Below are positions 1-7,846 of a stretch of 64,000 nt of DNA, piece after piece. The DNA lies in assembly GCA_036265915.1 (NCBI GenBank), contig DATAOC010000043.1, positions 1 through 64,000 of the forward strand, written 5' to 3'. A program made the translations under genes and the position numbers. Within the stretch, counting starts at the first letter, position 1. Each line of letters opens with the position of its first letter. This DNA is from AR12 sp036265915. Its GTDB lineage: Bacteria > Methylomirabilota > Methylomirabilia > Rokubacteriales > CSP1-6. The notes beneath the pieces are model-generated. The model saw nothing but the letters and a program-made list of their open reading frames with translations. It ran no database searches and was not told where the DNA came from.

Positions 1-1564
1 CGTCGATCTCACGCGCTGTGCGACCCACGCCGACCGCAAGCACCGCTGGCTTTTCGACGTCTTGCGCACGGTGGACGAGAATCGCGAGCTGGCCGCCGAG
101 ATCTCGACCGAGGGCTTGCTGGCGATCCATCAGCTGGTGAGCGACCTCGTCCGCTACATGGAGCTCGGCCGTGAGATGCCGACCGGGGAGCTGCTCTATC
201 AGTTCCTGGTCGACTCCGGCTGGCGGGCCCGCATGTCCAAGGCGACCACCGCGCGTGACGAGGCCGAGGTCCAGAACATCTCCAAATTCTTCCGCCGCAT
301 TCTCGACGCCGGCAAGGCCTTGAAATACGACAACGTCCGCGAGTTCGTGAAGCACCTGGACGCGCTCATCGACGCCGGCGAGGACCCGGCCGTGGCCGAG
401 GCCGATGTGGAGACGCCGGCGGTGCGCGTGCTCACCGTGCACAAGGCCAAGGGCCTCGAGTTCCCTGTGGTCTTCCTTGTCCACCTGGTGCAAGGGCGCT
501 TTCCCACGCCGAAGCGCCGCGAGGCGCTGGAGCTGCCGACCGAGCTCATCAAGGACGTCCTGCCCGCGGGCGACTTCCACATGCAGGAGGAGCGCCGCCT
601 GTTCTACGTGGGCATGACGCGCGCGCGGCGCGAGCTGTTCCTGACGAGCGCGCGCGACTACGGCGGCACGCGCGAGCGCAAGGTGAGCCAGTTCGTGCTG
701 GAGGCGCTCGATCTGCCCAAGGACGCCGCGCGCCCGTTCAAGGGCAAGGCGGTGGAGGAGATCGAGCGCTTCGCGCCGCCGCCCGCGCAGGGCGACGAGG
801 CGCTGGCGCCCATGGCGCCGGATGAGGAGCTGCTGCTCAGCCACAAGCAGGTCGACGACTACCAGACGTGCCCGCTCAAGTACCGCTACGTCCACCTGCT
901 GCGCGTGCCGATCCTGCGCCACCACACCGTCGTGTACGGCAGCACCATCCACGCGGTCGTGGAGTTCTATCTCAAGCGCCGCGTGGAGGGCAACTACACC
1001 TCCCTCGACGACCTGCTGGCCGAGTACGACCGGAAGTGGCTCAACCAGGGCTTCCTGACGTGGGAGCACCAGGAGGCGCGCAAGGCCGCCGGCCGCGACG
1101 CGCTCACGCGCTTCTGGAACGCGGAAGAAGCGGACGGCACCAAGCCGACCTACATCGAGAAGGACTTCGCCTTCACCGTCGGCCCCAACCGCGTCCGCGG
1201 CCGCTTCGACCGCGTGGACGAGGACCTGCTGGGCGCCGTGATCGTCGACTACAAGACCAGCGAGGTCACGAAGCAGAAGGACGCCGACCGTCGCGTGGCG
1301 TCCAGCCTGCAGCTCAAGATGTACGCGCTCGCCTGGCGCGAGATGACGGGACAGCTCCCGCAGCGCGTGGAGCTGCGCTTCATCGAGACGCACGTGGTCG
1401 GGCGCCACACGCCCACCGTCGAGGACGCGGACCTGGCGGTGGACGCGGTACGCGCGGCAGCCGACGGAATTCGCGCGCGGCGGTTCGAGGCCACGCCGTC
1501 GCGTCAGGCCTGCCGGTACTGCGCCTACAGCCAGATCTGCCCGTTCACGGCGACGCGGGAGTGA
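1..1564 (+). CDS. UvrD/PcrA-like helicase-nuclease, C-terminal part (5' truncated)
   Basis: The reading frame is open from base 2, so the gene enters from upstream; the TTG at 62 is only the first internal start-like codon. The visible part has UvrD motif V (TVHKAKGLEFPVVF, near 434-475) and motif VI (EERRLFYVGMTRAR, near 587-628). Next comes a PD-(D/E)XK nuclease domain with the DYKT core near 1246-1260. One Cys at 869-871 and a C-x2-C-x5-C set at 1507-1542 match the iron-sulfur staple of AddB/Cas4-type nucleases. Known family role: ATP-driven DNA unwinding coupled to end resection in recombination repair. The Walker A half lies outside the window, so the exact subfamily (AddA-like or a stand-alone UvrD-nuclease) cannot be decided. 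Confidence 0.88.
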   Translation, partial: VDLTRCATHADRKHRWLFDVLRTVDENRELAAEISTEGLLAIHQLVSDLVRYMELGREMPTGELLYQFLVDSGWRARMSKATTARDEAEVQNISKFFRRILDAGKALKYDNVREFVKHLDALIDAGEDPAVAEADVETPAVRVLTVHKAKGLEFPVVFLVHLVQGRFPTPKRREALELPTELIKDVLPAGDFHMQEERRLFYVGMTRARRELFLTSARDYGGTRERKVSQFVLEALDLPKDAARPFKGKAVEEIERFAPPPAQGDEALAPMAPDEELLLSHKQVDDYQTCPLKYRYVHLLRVPILRHHTVVYGSTIHAVVEFYLKRRVEGNYTSLDDLLAEYDRKWLNQGFLTWEHQEARKAAGRDALTRFWNAEEADGTKPTYIEKDFAFTVGPNRVRGRFDRVDEDLLGAVIVDYKTSEVTKQKDADRRVASSLQLKMYALAWREMTGQLPQRVELRFIETHVVGRHTPTVEDADLAVDAVRAAADGIRARRFEATPSRQACRYCAYSQICPFTATRE

Positions 1565-1565
1565 G

Positions 1566-1607
1566 AATCCGGTAATCTCCACGGCGCGTCCCCGGATTTC
1601 AACCGGG
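1566..1607. terminator. Possible terminator with two alternative stems
   Basis: Between the convergent helicase and amidohydrolase genes, AATCCGG (1566-1572) pairs with CCGGATT (1592-1598), while CCCGG (1591-1595) can instead pair with CCGGG (1603-1607). The two hairpins exclude each other. There is no T-run, so a terminator role is inferred only from position. Confidence 0.3.
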
Positions 1608-1615
1608 AGTGGCGA

Positions 1616-2968
1616 CTATCGCGGACGCTGGTAGATCACGCGCCCGTCGCGCATCGTGAGCCGGACCTTCGCAAACGCGCGCACGTCGTCGCCGGGATTC
1701 CCGTCGAGGACCACGACGTCGGCGGCGAAGCCCGATGCGAGGCGTCCCGCGCGGGCGGCCGCGAACCGCGTCGCGGGCGCGGTCGTCAGCATCGCGAGAA
1801 TCTGCGTGGCGCTGAGGCCGGCCCGTTGCAGGTACACGAACTCGTCGGTCGGATCGTAATCCGTCATGTAGCCGACGTCGGTCCCGAAGAGGAGCTGCCC
1901 GCCGAGGCCGGCGAACGTGCGCGTCTGCGCGACGCCATTGTCGAGAACGAGCTCGACGACCGAGTCCGGCAGCCCGGCGCGTCGCAGCTCGTATGGCCAC
2001 AGCTTCAGCGTCGGGATGAGCGCCATGCCGCGATCCTTCATCATCCCGGGAAGCGCGCGGTCCCACGGCGTGCCGTCGAGGGACGTCGGGAACGTGTGCG
2101 CGAGCACGTCGACCCCGCCTTCGATGGCCGCTCGAGCGCCCGGACTGTTCGAGGGATGCGCGAACACGAGCTTCCGGTGGCGATGCCCGACGTCCGCGGC
2201 GGCGCGCACGACGTCGACCGGCATCACGACGATCGACCGGGGCGTGGCGAACGACCCGGTGAAGAGCTTGACGAGGTCCGCACCCCGCGCGATCTCGGCC
2301 TCGACGAGCGCGGCGTCCTCCGGCCGGCTCAGCTCCGGGATCTTCGCGGGAAGGATGTAATAGGGGCTGCCGCCGGCTGGCGCGAACCCCGAGCCCGCGG
2401 TGAGGATCGAGGGCCCCGGGACTTCGCCGCTTTCGATACGACGCCGCAGCGCCATCGTGTTCGGCAGGTACGAGCCGGTGTCGACGACGTGGACGAGGCC
2501 GTATGACGTCAGCATGGATGCAAGCGCGGCCGTGAGCGACTCCGCCGGTGCGCTGTCCGCGGTGCGGAACTGCGGACCGGTGAAGTGGACGTGGCTGTTC
2601 CAGAAGCCGGCGGTCACCGTCCCGCCCGAGCAGTCGATGACCGTCGCGTGTGGCGGTACGCGGACCTCCCTGCGTGCGCCGACCGCGGCGATCGTCGTCC
2701 CTTCGACGAGGACGACGCCGTCGGGGATCGGGGGCGCCTCCGGGGAGGGGAACACGCGACCGCCCACCAGCGCCGTGACGGGGCGCTGGTCCGCCGGCGG
2801 TCGCGCCGCGGTGCAGGCGGCAGCGATGAAGACGGCCGCCGCCGCCAGAGCGGCGACACCGCCGCGTAGCGCAGCCGTCTCGACGAGGTCATGGGCCAGC
2901 ACGGGGAGATCTTCCGCCCACCGTCGACGCTCCGCAACCGGAGTAAGCTTCACCGAGCGAGGTGACAC
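1616..2968 (-). CDS. Amidohydrolase, imidazolonepropionase-like, exported or lipid-anchored
   Basis: About 450 residues of the metal-dependent amidohydrolase superfamily. A small beta-sandwich segment leads into GFWNSHVHF, whose His-x-His is metal site 1. KLFTGS supplies the position of the bridging Lys, later His residues follow (FAHPSN, LAHTFP), and GTDVGY carries the catalytic Asp. The C-terminus returns to the composite domain (GFAADVVVLDGNPGDD). A hydrophobic stretch ending in AAAC near residues 37-52 looks like a lipoprotein signal, so the enzyme probably acts in the periplasm. The substrate is unknown. The listed GTG start abuts the divergent gene's start with no spacer; the GTG at 2900-2902 (residue 23) puts the signal nearer the N-terminus and is a good alternative. 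Confidence 0.82.
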   Translation of the reverse strand: MSPRSVKLTPVAERRRWAEDLPVLAHDLVETAALRGGVAALAAAAVFIAAACTAARPPADQRPVTALVGGRVFPSPEAPPIPDGVVLVEGTTIAAVGARREVRVPPHATVIDCSGGTVTAGFWNSHVHFTGPQFRTADSAPAESLTAALASMLTSYGLVHVVDTGSYLPNTMALRRRIESGEVPGPSILTAGSGFAPAGGSPYYILPAKIPELSRPEDAALVEAEIARGADLVKLFTGSFATPRSIVVMPVDVVRAAADVGHRHRKLVFAHPSNSPGARAAIEGGVDVLAHTFPTSLDGTPWDRALPGMMKDRGMALIPTLKLWPYELRRAGLPDSVVELVLDNGVAQTRTFAGLGGQLLFGTDVGYMTDYDPTDEFVYLQRAGLSATQILAMLTTAPATRFAAARAGRLASGFAADVVVLDGNPGDDVRAFAKVRLTMRDGRVIYQRPR

Positions 2969-3499
2969 GTGCGGTATGTGATTGCGCTGGCGACGATGCT
3001 GTTCGTGTCGCTCCCCGGCACGCTGGCGGCGGCGGATGCGCGAGTGGTGACGGCGCTGTCGCGTGGCGCGCCGATCTACGACGGCTGTCTCCTCCCCATG
3101 TTCGATGACGGCTGGACGTGCAGGATCTTCGGCCTGAGGTCTGAGCCCGATCCGTGGGGATGGTCGACGCTCTATGGGTATGTGCTGCCGGTGCCGGCGC
3201 CCGGCGCCAAGCCAATCTACCGCGGTTGCATCCGACCGTTCACGGACGACATGTCCCAGCCCATCTGTGGAGCGATGGGGCTTCGCACGACGCCCGATCC
3301 GCTCGCTGACTCTGCGCCCATTGGCTACGCGGCGCCGCTACGCGGAAAGGATGCCAAGCCGATCTACGACGCTTGCCTGACGCCGGTGATCCAGGACGAG
3401 CGCGCGCACCTCGTGACCGGATGCCGCGATCGCGCGCTGCGCGCGACGGCCGACCCGTGGGGATTCTCGTCGGTGCTCGGAGACGCACTCGGCCCATAG
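2969..3499 (+). CDS. Secreted protein with three Cys-pair repeats
   Basis: 176 residues, unrecognised. The GTG start has GAGG 6 nt upstream and gives a clear signal peptide (hydrophobic core 4-20, cleavage near the AAADA at 20-24). The mature part is three copies of a roughly 42-residue unit at 34-73, 80-123 and 129-173. Each begins PIY-x2-C, has a Pro then an acidic turn, a second Cys 10-15 residues later, LR-x3-DP, and ends in a small hydrophobic loop. The Cys pairs are C40/C51, C87/C100 and C136/C152, probably one disulfide per repeat. No enzyme motif is visible. The divergent amidohydrolase is also exported, but a shared role is not shown. Confidence 0.72.
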   Translation: MRYVIALATMLFVSLPGTLAAADARVVTALSRGAPIYDGCLLPMFDDGWTCRIFGLRSEPDPWGWSTLYGYVLPVPAPGAKPIYRGCIRPFTDDMSQPICGAMGLRTTPDPLADSAPIGYAAPLRGKDAKPIYDACLTPVIQDERAHLVTGCRDRALRATADPWGFSSVLGDALGP

Positions 3500-3591
3500 A
3501 TTTTGCGGGCAGGGATCGCTCGGCATCAGCACCTATAGAACACGCTGCTCATTGCACCTGCGGTCCAATTGTCCCGCCCGGAAGGAGAACC

Positions 3592-3873
3592 ATGCGACAA
3601 CTCATCGCATCGTGTGCGGCTGCGGTGTCGATCTTCGGCTCGTCGATGTCGGCGGCCGCCCCGCTCGTCCCCGAGGATCTCGGCGTCGTGCCAGGTGAGT
3701 CGGACTCGCCGCCATCCTTCATCAACGGCGAAGGACGCGTCACCGGGCACGGTGGTGGGCGAGTCAATGACAGTGGACAGATCGTCGATGCGGCATGGGC
3801 CGGAACGTGTCGTCAGCTCGTCCTCCGGCTCATCGACGGCACCGTTCATCGTGCGAACTTTCAATTGAAGTAA
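3592..3873 (+). CDS. Small secreted hypothetical protein
   Basis: 93 residues. The ATG is chosen because AAGGAGAA sits 5-7 nt upstream and the product then begins with a signal peptide (MRQLIASCAAAVSIFG..., cleavage near SAAA, residue 23). The mature part is short, Gly/Ser rich and has one Cys (AGTCRQ). It shows no family I recognise. It lies between two other exported small proteins, all on the plus strand but with separate intergenic gaps of about 90 bp. The gap upstream holds no good sigma-54 element. Confidence 0.6.
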   Translation: MRQLIASCAAAVSIFGSSMSAAAPLVPEDLGVVPGESDSPPSFINGEGRVTGHGGGRVNDSGQIVDAAWAGTCRQLVLRLIDGTVHRANFQLK

Positions 3874-3902
3874 CCGCCTTCGTCCGGCGTGCAGCGTCTC
3901 CA

Positions 3903-3918
3903 AGGCACTGGGATTGCA
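3903..3918 (+). promoter_or_regulatory. Sigma-54-like promoter of the BON lipoprotein
   Basis: AGGCACTGGGATTGCA matches TGGCACGNNNNTTGCW at 10 of 12 fixed positions with exact GG-N10-GC spacing (GG 3904-3905, GC 3916-3917). The start codon is 48 nt downstream of the GC, leaving room for a leader with its own Shine-Dalgarno. Confidence 0.55.
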
Positions 3919-3965
3919 CTTGCCTCCGGCGGGACCCGAAGCACGCAGTGCCGCAGGAGGTACCG

Positions 3966-4310
3966 ATGAGACGCTACAACGCCGTCGCGCTCTTTCTCAT
4001 AGGTGCGAGCGCTTTGTCCGGTTGCCAGACGATCACTGGCCGAACCGCCGGGCAACACTTCAACGACAAGTGGCTGCTCTACGAGACGAAGGGCAGGATC
4101 TCCGCGCAGATACCGCGCGCGTTGACGGCGATGAACGTCGACGTCAACCGCGGCACCGTCTATCTCATCGGCACGGTCTCGACGCCCGAGCAGAAAGCCC
4201 GCGCCGAGGAGATCGCGCGCCGTGTGGACGGGGTTCGCGAGGTCGTGAACCACCTGCAGACCGAGACGTCGGTGCCCGCCGCCAGCCCGTCAGGCGGCGC
4301 TACGCGATAG
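3966..4310 (+). CDS. BON-domain lipoprotein (OsmY/DolP type)
   Basis: 114 residues. The ATG is preceded by GGAGG. The N-terminus is a lipoprotein signal with lipobox LSGC (Cys near residue 21). It is followed by a single BON domain: an N-terminal helix, then VNRGTVYLIGTV and ARRVDGVREVVNHL, the usual beta-alpha-beta core with the conserved Gly and the VDGV..V turn. BON lipoproteins such as DolP and OsmY bind phospholipid and help keep the outer membrane intact under stress; that role is inferred from family. The sigma-54-like element at 3903-3918 would place it with the CsbD and PEP-CTERM genes. The last 15 residues are low-complexity Pro/Ser/Gly. Confidence 0.85.
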   Translation: MRRYNAVALFLIGASALSGCQTITGRTAGQHFNDKWLLYETKGRISAQIPRALTAMNVDVNRGTVYLIGTVSTPEQKARAEEIARRVDGVREVVNHLQTETSVPAASPSGGATR

Positions 4311-4370
4311 CCCCTCGCGACTCGCCCCGAGCGCGTTTCTTCAAACGGCGCGGTGGCGCGTGTCCGGCGG

Positions 4371-5018
4371 TCACCGATGGTTCGGTATCGCCGTCGGGTG
4401 CACCTGCGGAACGTAACCCGCGGTGATGGCGTTGACCGTCGAGCGAGGCGTGAGCACCGTCACCTCACCACCTCGCGGTCGCGCTTGCGCCCTGGAATAG
4501 CCGCTGAAGGACCACGTCCACAGCGAGCCCGCCCAGAGCAACAGCGCCGATCCAGCTTCCGCGTCCTCGACGAACACGCCGTCCGGAAGATTCCCGACGT
4601 CGGCGCGATACGTGCGCGCGCCGCGGTCGGGGCCCAGTCGATCGCGATGGAGCTGGAGGTCGATGCGCGCGATGGGGGTCGACGCAGCGAGGCCATGCTC
4701 GGGGTTGCCCGCGGTCCACGCCTCTTTGAAGCGCTGGAAGTCGGCGCGGCGACATTCTCCGCACGGCCGGTGCCCGGCCGCCAGCGCCGTCGCCTCATCC
4801 AGAAAGAACAGCTCCGTGTAGCGGCCGGGCCTCATCACCGTCCGGCGTCGGCCCTTGAAGTCGAGCACGCACGTCACCCACGCGCGGTAGCCTCCGACCA
4901 CGCGCCGCACGAGGCGACGCCGCTCGTCGTGCAGGCGCCCGCGGGTGCCCATCAGCGTTCCGCGGGCGGGGGTGGCGACGATGTCTCCTCGCGGCGTGAC
5001 GCGGTTCTGGAGCGGCAC
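4371..5018 (-). CDS. Conserved hypothetical protein with Ada-like Cys motif
   Basis: 215 residues, GTG start. Residues 68-91 (TELFFLDEATALAAGHRPCGECRR in part) closely resemble the second half of the Ada zinc domain, where F-x-D-x-x-A-L-x-x-G-[FY]-RPC-x2-C precedes the HTH. Here the Cys are C86 and C89, and C50 (WVTC) is the only other Cys, so the four-Cys site is not obvious. I recall this protein only as an unnamed family in proteobacteria. The rest has no motif I can name. A nucleic-acid role is possible but inferred. A TAACAT hexamer at 5028-5033, 9 nt before the start, may be its -10 box. Confidence 0.65.
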   Translation of the reverse strand: MPLQNRVTPRGDIVATPARGTLMGTRGRLHDERRRLVRRVVGGYRAWVTCVLDFKGRRRTVMRPGRYTELFFLDEATALAAGHRPCGECRRADFQRFKEAWTAGNPEHGLAASTPIARIDLQLHRDRLGPDRGARTYRADVGNLPDGVFVEDAEAGSALLLWAGSLWTWSFSGYSRAQARPRGGEVTVLTPRSTVNAITAGYVPQVHPTAIPNHR

Positions 5019-5043
5019 CTCGTCCGAATGTTACTCTTCGCCG

Positions 5044-5075
5044 CGCCCGGGGGCGCTCGCCCCGTAGCCCGGGCG
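5044..5075. repeat. Nested inverted repeat in a divergent intergenic region
   Basis: CGCCCGGG (5044-5051) and CCCGGGCG (5068-5075) are perfect arms, and GGGGCG/CGCCCC (5050-5055/5058-5063) forms a second overlapping stem inside. It lies in the 101-bp gap between the 4371-5018 gene and ubiB, where both promoters must sit. Function unknown. Confidence 0.4.
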
Positions 5076-5119
5076 GACGGCGGCTGCCGCATACGTGCTA
5101 CAGTTCCGCACCTGACACC

Positions 5120-6700
5120 ATGACCGCGCACTTGAAGATCGCCGACCTGAACCGGCTGCACGAGATCATCCGCGCGTTCACGATTGCCGGCTTCGGCGAG
5201 ATCTTCAAGCAGATGGGGCTGGAGGACGCGGCCGAGCGCACGGGCCGCTTCATGGGCTGGAAGGACGCGGCGGACATCGCGCATCTCGACCGCCCCCGGC
5301 GCGTGTGCCTGATGTTCGAGCGGCTCGGGCCCACCTTCATGAAGCTCGGCCAGATCCTGGCCACGCGCCCGGACCTGTTCGGGCCGGACTGGATCGCCGA
5401 GTTCGAGAAGCTGCAGTACCAGGCGCCGCTGCTCGACTTCAAGGAGCTGCGCCCGCAGATCGAGGCGGATCTCGGCGCACCGCTCGAAGAGCTCTTCGAG
5501 GAGGTCGATCCCAGGCCGCTGGCGGCCGCGTCGATCGCCCAGGTGCACCGGGCGACGCTGAAGGACGGCACCCAGGTGGTGCTGAAGATCCAGCGCCCCG
5601 GGATCCGCCCGAAGATCGAAGCGGACATGCATCTGCTGGTCTATCTGGCCACGCTGGCCGAGAAGCACGTGCCGCAGCTCGCCGCCTATCACCCGGTGAA
5701 AGTCGTCCAGCAGCTCGTGAAGTCGCTCCAGAACGAGCTGAACTTCGTGACGGAAGGCCACAATGCCGAGCACGTGGCCGCCAACTTCGAGGGCGACGCG
5801 CAGATCGTGGTTCCGAAGATCCACTGGCAGTGGACGCGCGAGCGCATCAACGTGCAGGACTACGTCGACGGCATCCCGGGCGTGAACCTTCACGCCATCG
5901 ACGCCGCCGGCATGGACCGCAAGCGCATCGCCCAGACCGGGGCGGGCGCGGTGCTGAAGATGATCATGGTCGACGGGCTGTTCCACGCCGATCCGCATCC
6001 GGGGAACTTCTTCATCCTGCCGGGCGAGCGCATCGCGTTCATCGACTTCGGCATGGTCGGGCGCGTCTCCGAGCTGCGGCGACAGCAGATCATGAAGCTG
6101 CTGCAGGCGCTGATGGAGAGCGACGCCGACGGCCTCTCCCGGATTCTGCTGGAGTGGGCGGACAGGGCGGGGGACGATCCGGGCGAGCTCTCGGAAGCCG
6201 TCGAGGAGTTCCTGAGCGTCTATGCCGGCAAGTCGATGGCCATGACGAACCTCTCGGCCATGGTGCAGGACTTGTTGAGCCTCGTCCGGGACAACAAGCT
6301 CTCGATGCCGCCGGACCAGGCCATGCTCCTGAAGGTCTTCGTGTCGCTCGACGGCGCCTTCAAGAAGCTCGACCCGGACTTCGACGTGATGCTGGCCATC
6401 CAGCCGACGCTCAACGAGGTCGTCGTCCAGGAGACGTCGCCGACCGCGCTGGGCAAGCGCGGCCTCAAGCTCCTGACTCAGTACGCCGAGCTCTTCGCCG
6501 ATCTGCCGAAGGAGATCCGCCGCGGCATGTACACGGTGAAGACCGGCAACCTGAAGCTGCGCGTCGAGCTGAGCCAGGTCGAGCAGCTGCAGCGCATCGC
6601 CACGCGCGGCGCGCGGCTCCTGGCGCTGGCCGGCATGACCTCTGCCCTGATCATCGGCGGCTCGATCATCATGGCCGCGCGGGGAAAGCCGAAGGACTGA
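5120..6700 (+). CDS. ubiB: UbiB/ABC1/ADCK family atypical kinase
   Basis: 526 residues, normal length. Family signatures appear in order: the KxGQ motif (FMKLGQILATRPDL, about 74-87), the Ala-rich nucleotide loop (AAASIAQVH), the VVLKIQRPG lysine strand, the catalytic DPHPGNF and the metal-binding IDFGMVGR. The C-terminus ends in a membrane anchor (LALAGMTSALIIGGSIIMAA). UbiB proteins are ATPases that help extract or organise lipid ubiquinone precursors at the inner membrane. TACAGT at 5099-5104 could be its -10 box. No other quinone gene is nearby, so the pathway assignment rests on family alone. Confidence 0.92.
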   Translation: MTAHLKIADLNRLHEIIRAFTIAGFGEIFKQMGLEDAAERTGRFMGWKDAADIAHLDRPRRVCLMFERLGPTFMKLGQILATRPDLFGPDWIAEFEKLQYQAPLLDFKELRPQIEADLGAPLEELFEEVDPRPLAAASIAQVHRATLKDGTQVVLKIQRPGIRPKIEADMHLLVYLATLAEKHVPQLAAYHPVKVVQQLVKSLQNELNFVTEGHNAEHVAANFEGDAQIVVPKIHWQWTRERINVQDYVDGIPGVNLHAIDAAGMDRKRIAQTGAGAVLKMIMVDGLFHADPHPGNFFILPGERIAFIDFGMVGRVSELRRQQIMKLLQALMESDADGLSRILLEWADRAGDDPGELSEAVEEFLSVYAGKSMAMTNLSAMVQDLLSLVRDNKLSMPPDQAMLLKVFVSLDGAFKKLDPDFDVMLAIQPTLNEVVVQETSPTALGKRGLKLLTQYAELFADLPKEIRRGMYTVKTGNLKLRVELSQVEQLQRIATRGARLLALAGMTSALIIGGSIIMAARGKPKD

Positions 6701-6760
6701 GGGCTTGCGGCCGTTGCGCGTGCGAATCGGGACGACGGACAGCGATCGGGGAGGCTCATC

Positions 6761-7846
6761 ATGACCAAGAGGCTCGGAGTGCTCGTCGCGGTGGTGCTCG
6801 CTCTGTACTGCGCGGGCGCGTTCGCGGGAACCGCCGTGAAGGGCCCGCTGAAGATCGCGTTCGTCTACGTCGGTCCCATCGGGGACGCGGGCTGGACGTA
6901 CTCGCACGACGTGGGTCGAAAGGCGCTGATCGAGAAGTACGGCGACAAGGTGCAGACGACCTTCATCGAGAGCGTGCCGGAAGGGCCGGAGAGCGAGCGC
7001 GTGTTCAGCGATCTCGCCCGGCGCGGCAACCAGCTGATCTTCGGCACCAGCTTCGGCTACATGGACCAGATGGAAAGCGTGGCCAAGAAGTTCCCGCAGA
7101 CCACGTTCATGAACGCAACGGGCTTCAAGACCGGGCCGAATCTCGGCACCTACATGATCATGGCCGACCAGGCCCGCTACCTCGAGGGCATGGCCGCCGG
7201 CTCCGCGAGCAAGAATGGCAAGATCGGCTTCGTCGCCGCGTTTCCGATCCCCGAGGTCGTCCGCCACATCAACAGCTACACGCTCGGCGCGCGCTCCGTG
7301 AATCCGGCGGCCACCGTCCGCGTCGTGTGGACGTCGACCTGGTTCGATCCGAACATCGAGCGGCAGGCCGCGGAGAGCCTCGTCGCCGCCGGCGTGGACG
7401 TGTTGAGCCAGTACCAGGACAGCCCGGCGACCGGGCAGGTGGCGAGCAAGGCGGGCATCAAGTGGACGGGCTTCAACGCCGACATGTCGCGCTTCGCGCC
7501 GCAGGCTTGGCTCACCGGGACCGCGTGGAACTGGGGCACCATCTACCTCAAGGTCACCCAGGCCGTCATGGACGGCACGTGGACGCCGGAGCCGATCTAC
7601 GGAACGATGGCGGAGAACACGATGTTCCTGGCGCCGTTCGGCGAGTCCGTGCCGCAGGACGTCCGCGGCAAGATCAAGGCGAAGGAAAAGGACATCGCGA
7701 GCGGCGCCTTCAAGCCGTTCACCGGCCCCATCAAGGATCAGAGCGGCAAGGTCGTGATCCCGCCCGGCAAGACGGCCACGCTGAAGGAGCTGCTCGAGAC
7801 GAACTACTTCGTCGAAGGCGTCCAGGGCACGATTCCCGCGAAGTGA
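6761..7846 (+). CDS. BMP-family ABC transporter substrate-binding protein
   Basis: 361 residues with a signal peptide (hydrophobic 5-21, cleavage near AFAG) and GGGGAGG before the ATG. The mature N-terminus KIAFVYVGPIGDAGWTYSH and the later ATGFKTGPN, YLEGMAAG and GFVAAFPIPEVVRHINS segments are typical of the BMP/PnrA (Med) family, whose known members bind purine nucleosides. The GTG of the ATPase gene overlaps its stop (GTGA), so this is the first gene of a four-gene importer operon. It is also the only one with a strong Shine-Dalgarno, consistent with high expression of the binding protein. The ligand is inferred only at family level. Confidence 0.92.
   Translation: MTKRLGVLVAVVLALYCAGAFAGTAVKGPLKIAFVYVGPIGDAGWTYSHDVGRKALIEKYGDKVQTTFIESVPEGPESERVFSDLARRGNQLIFGTSFGYMDQMESVAKKFPQTTFMNATGFKTGPNLGTYMIMADQARYLEGMAAGSASKNGKIGFVAAFPIPEVVRHINSYTLGARSVNPAATVRVVWTSTWFDPNIERQAAESLVAAGVDVLSQYQDSPATGQVASKAGIKWTGFNADMSRFAPQAWLTGTAWNWGTIYLKVTQAVMDGTWTPEPIYGTMAENTMFLAPFGESVPQDVRGKIKAKEKDIASGAFKPFTGPIKDQSGKVVIPPGKTATLKELLETNYFVEGVQGTIPAK

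Noticed and set aside
3500..3591. Possible sigma-54 site before the 93-residue secreted protein
   Set aside because: TTGC is present near 3553 but no GG lies at the required 10-nt distance.
4952..7267. 771-codon antisense frame across ubiB and bmp
   Set aside because: His/Arg/Asp-rich composition typical of the complementary strand of GC-rich genes; no motif, and the sense strand holds two clear genes.
5305..7842. 1344-codon frame leading into the ABC ATPase
   Set aside because: Only the part from 7843 has ATPase motifs; the earlier part overlaps ubiB and bmp in another frame and is low complexity.
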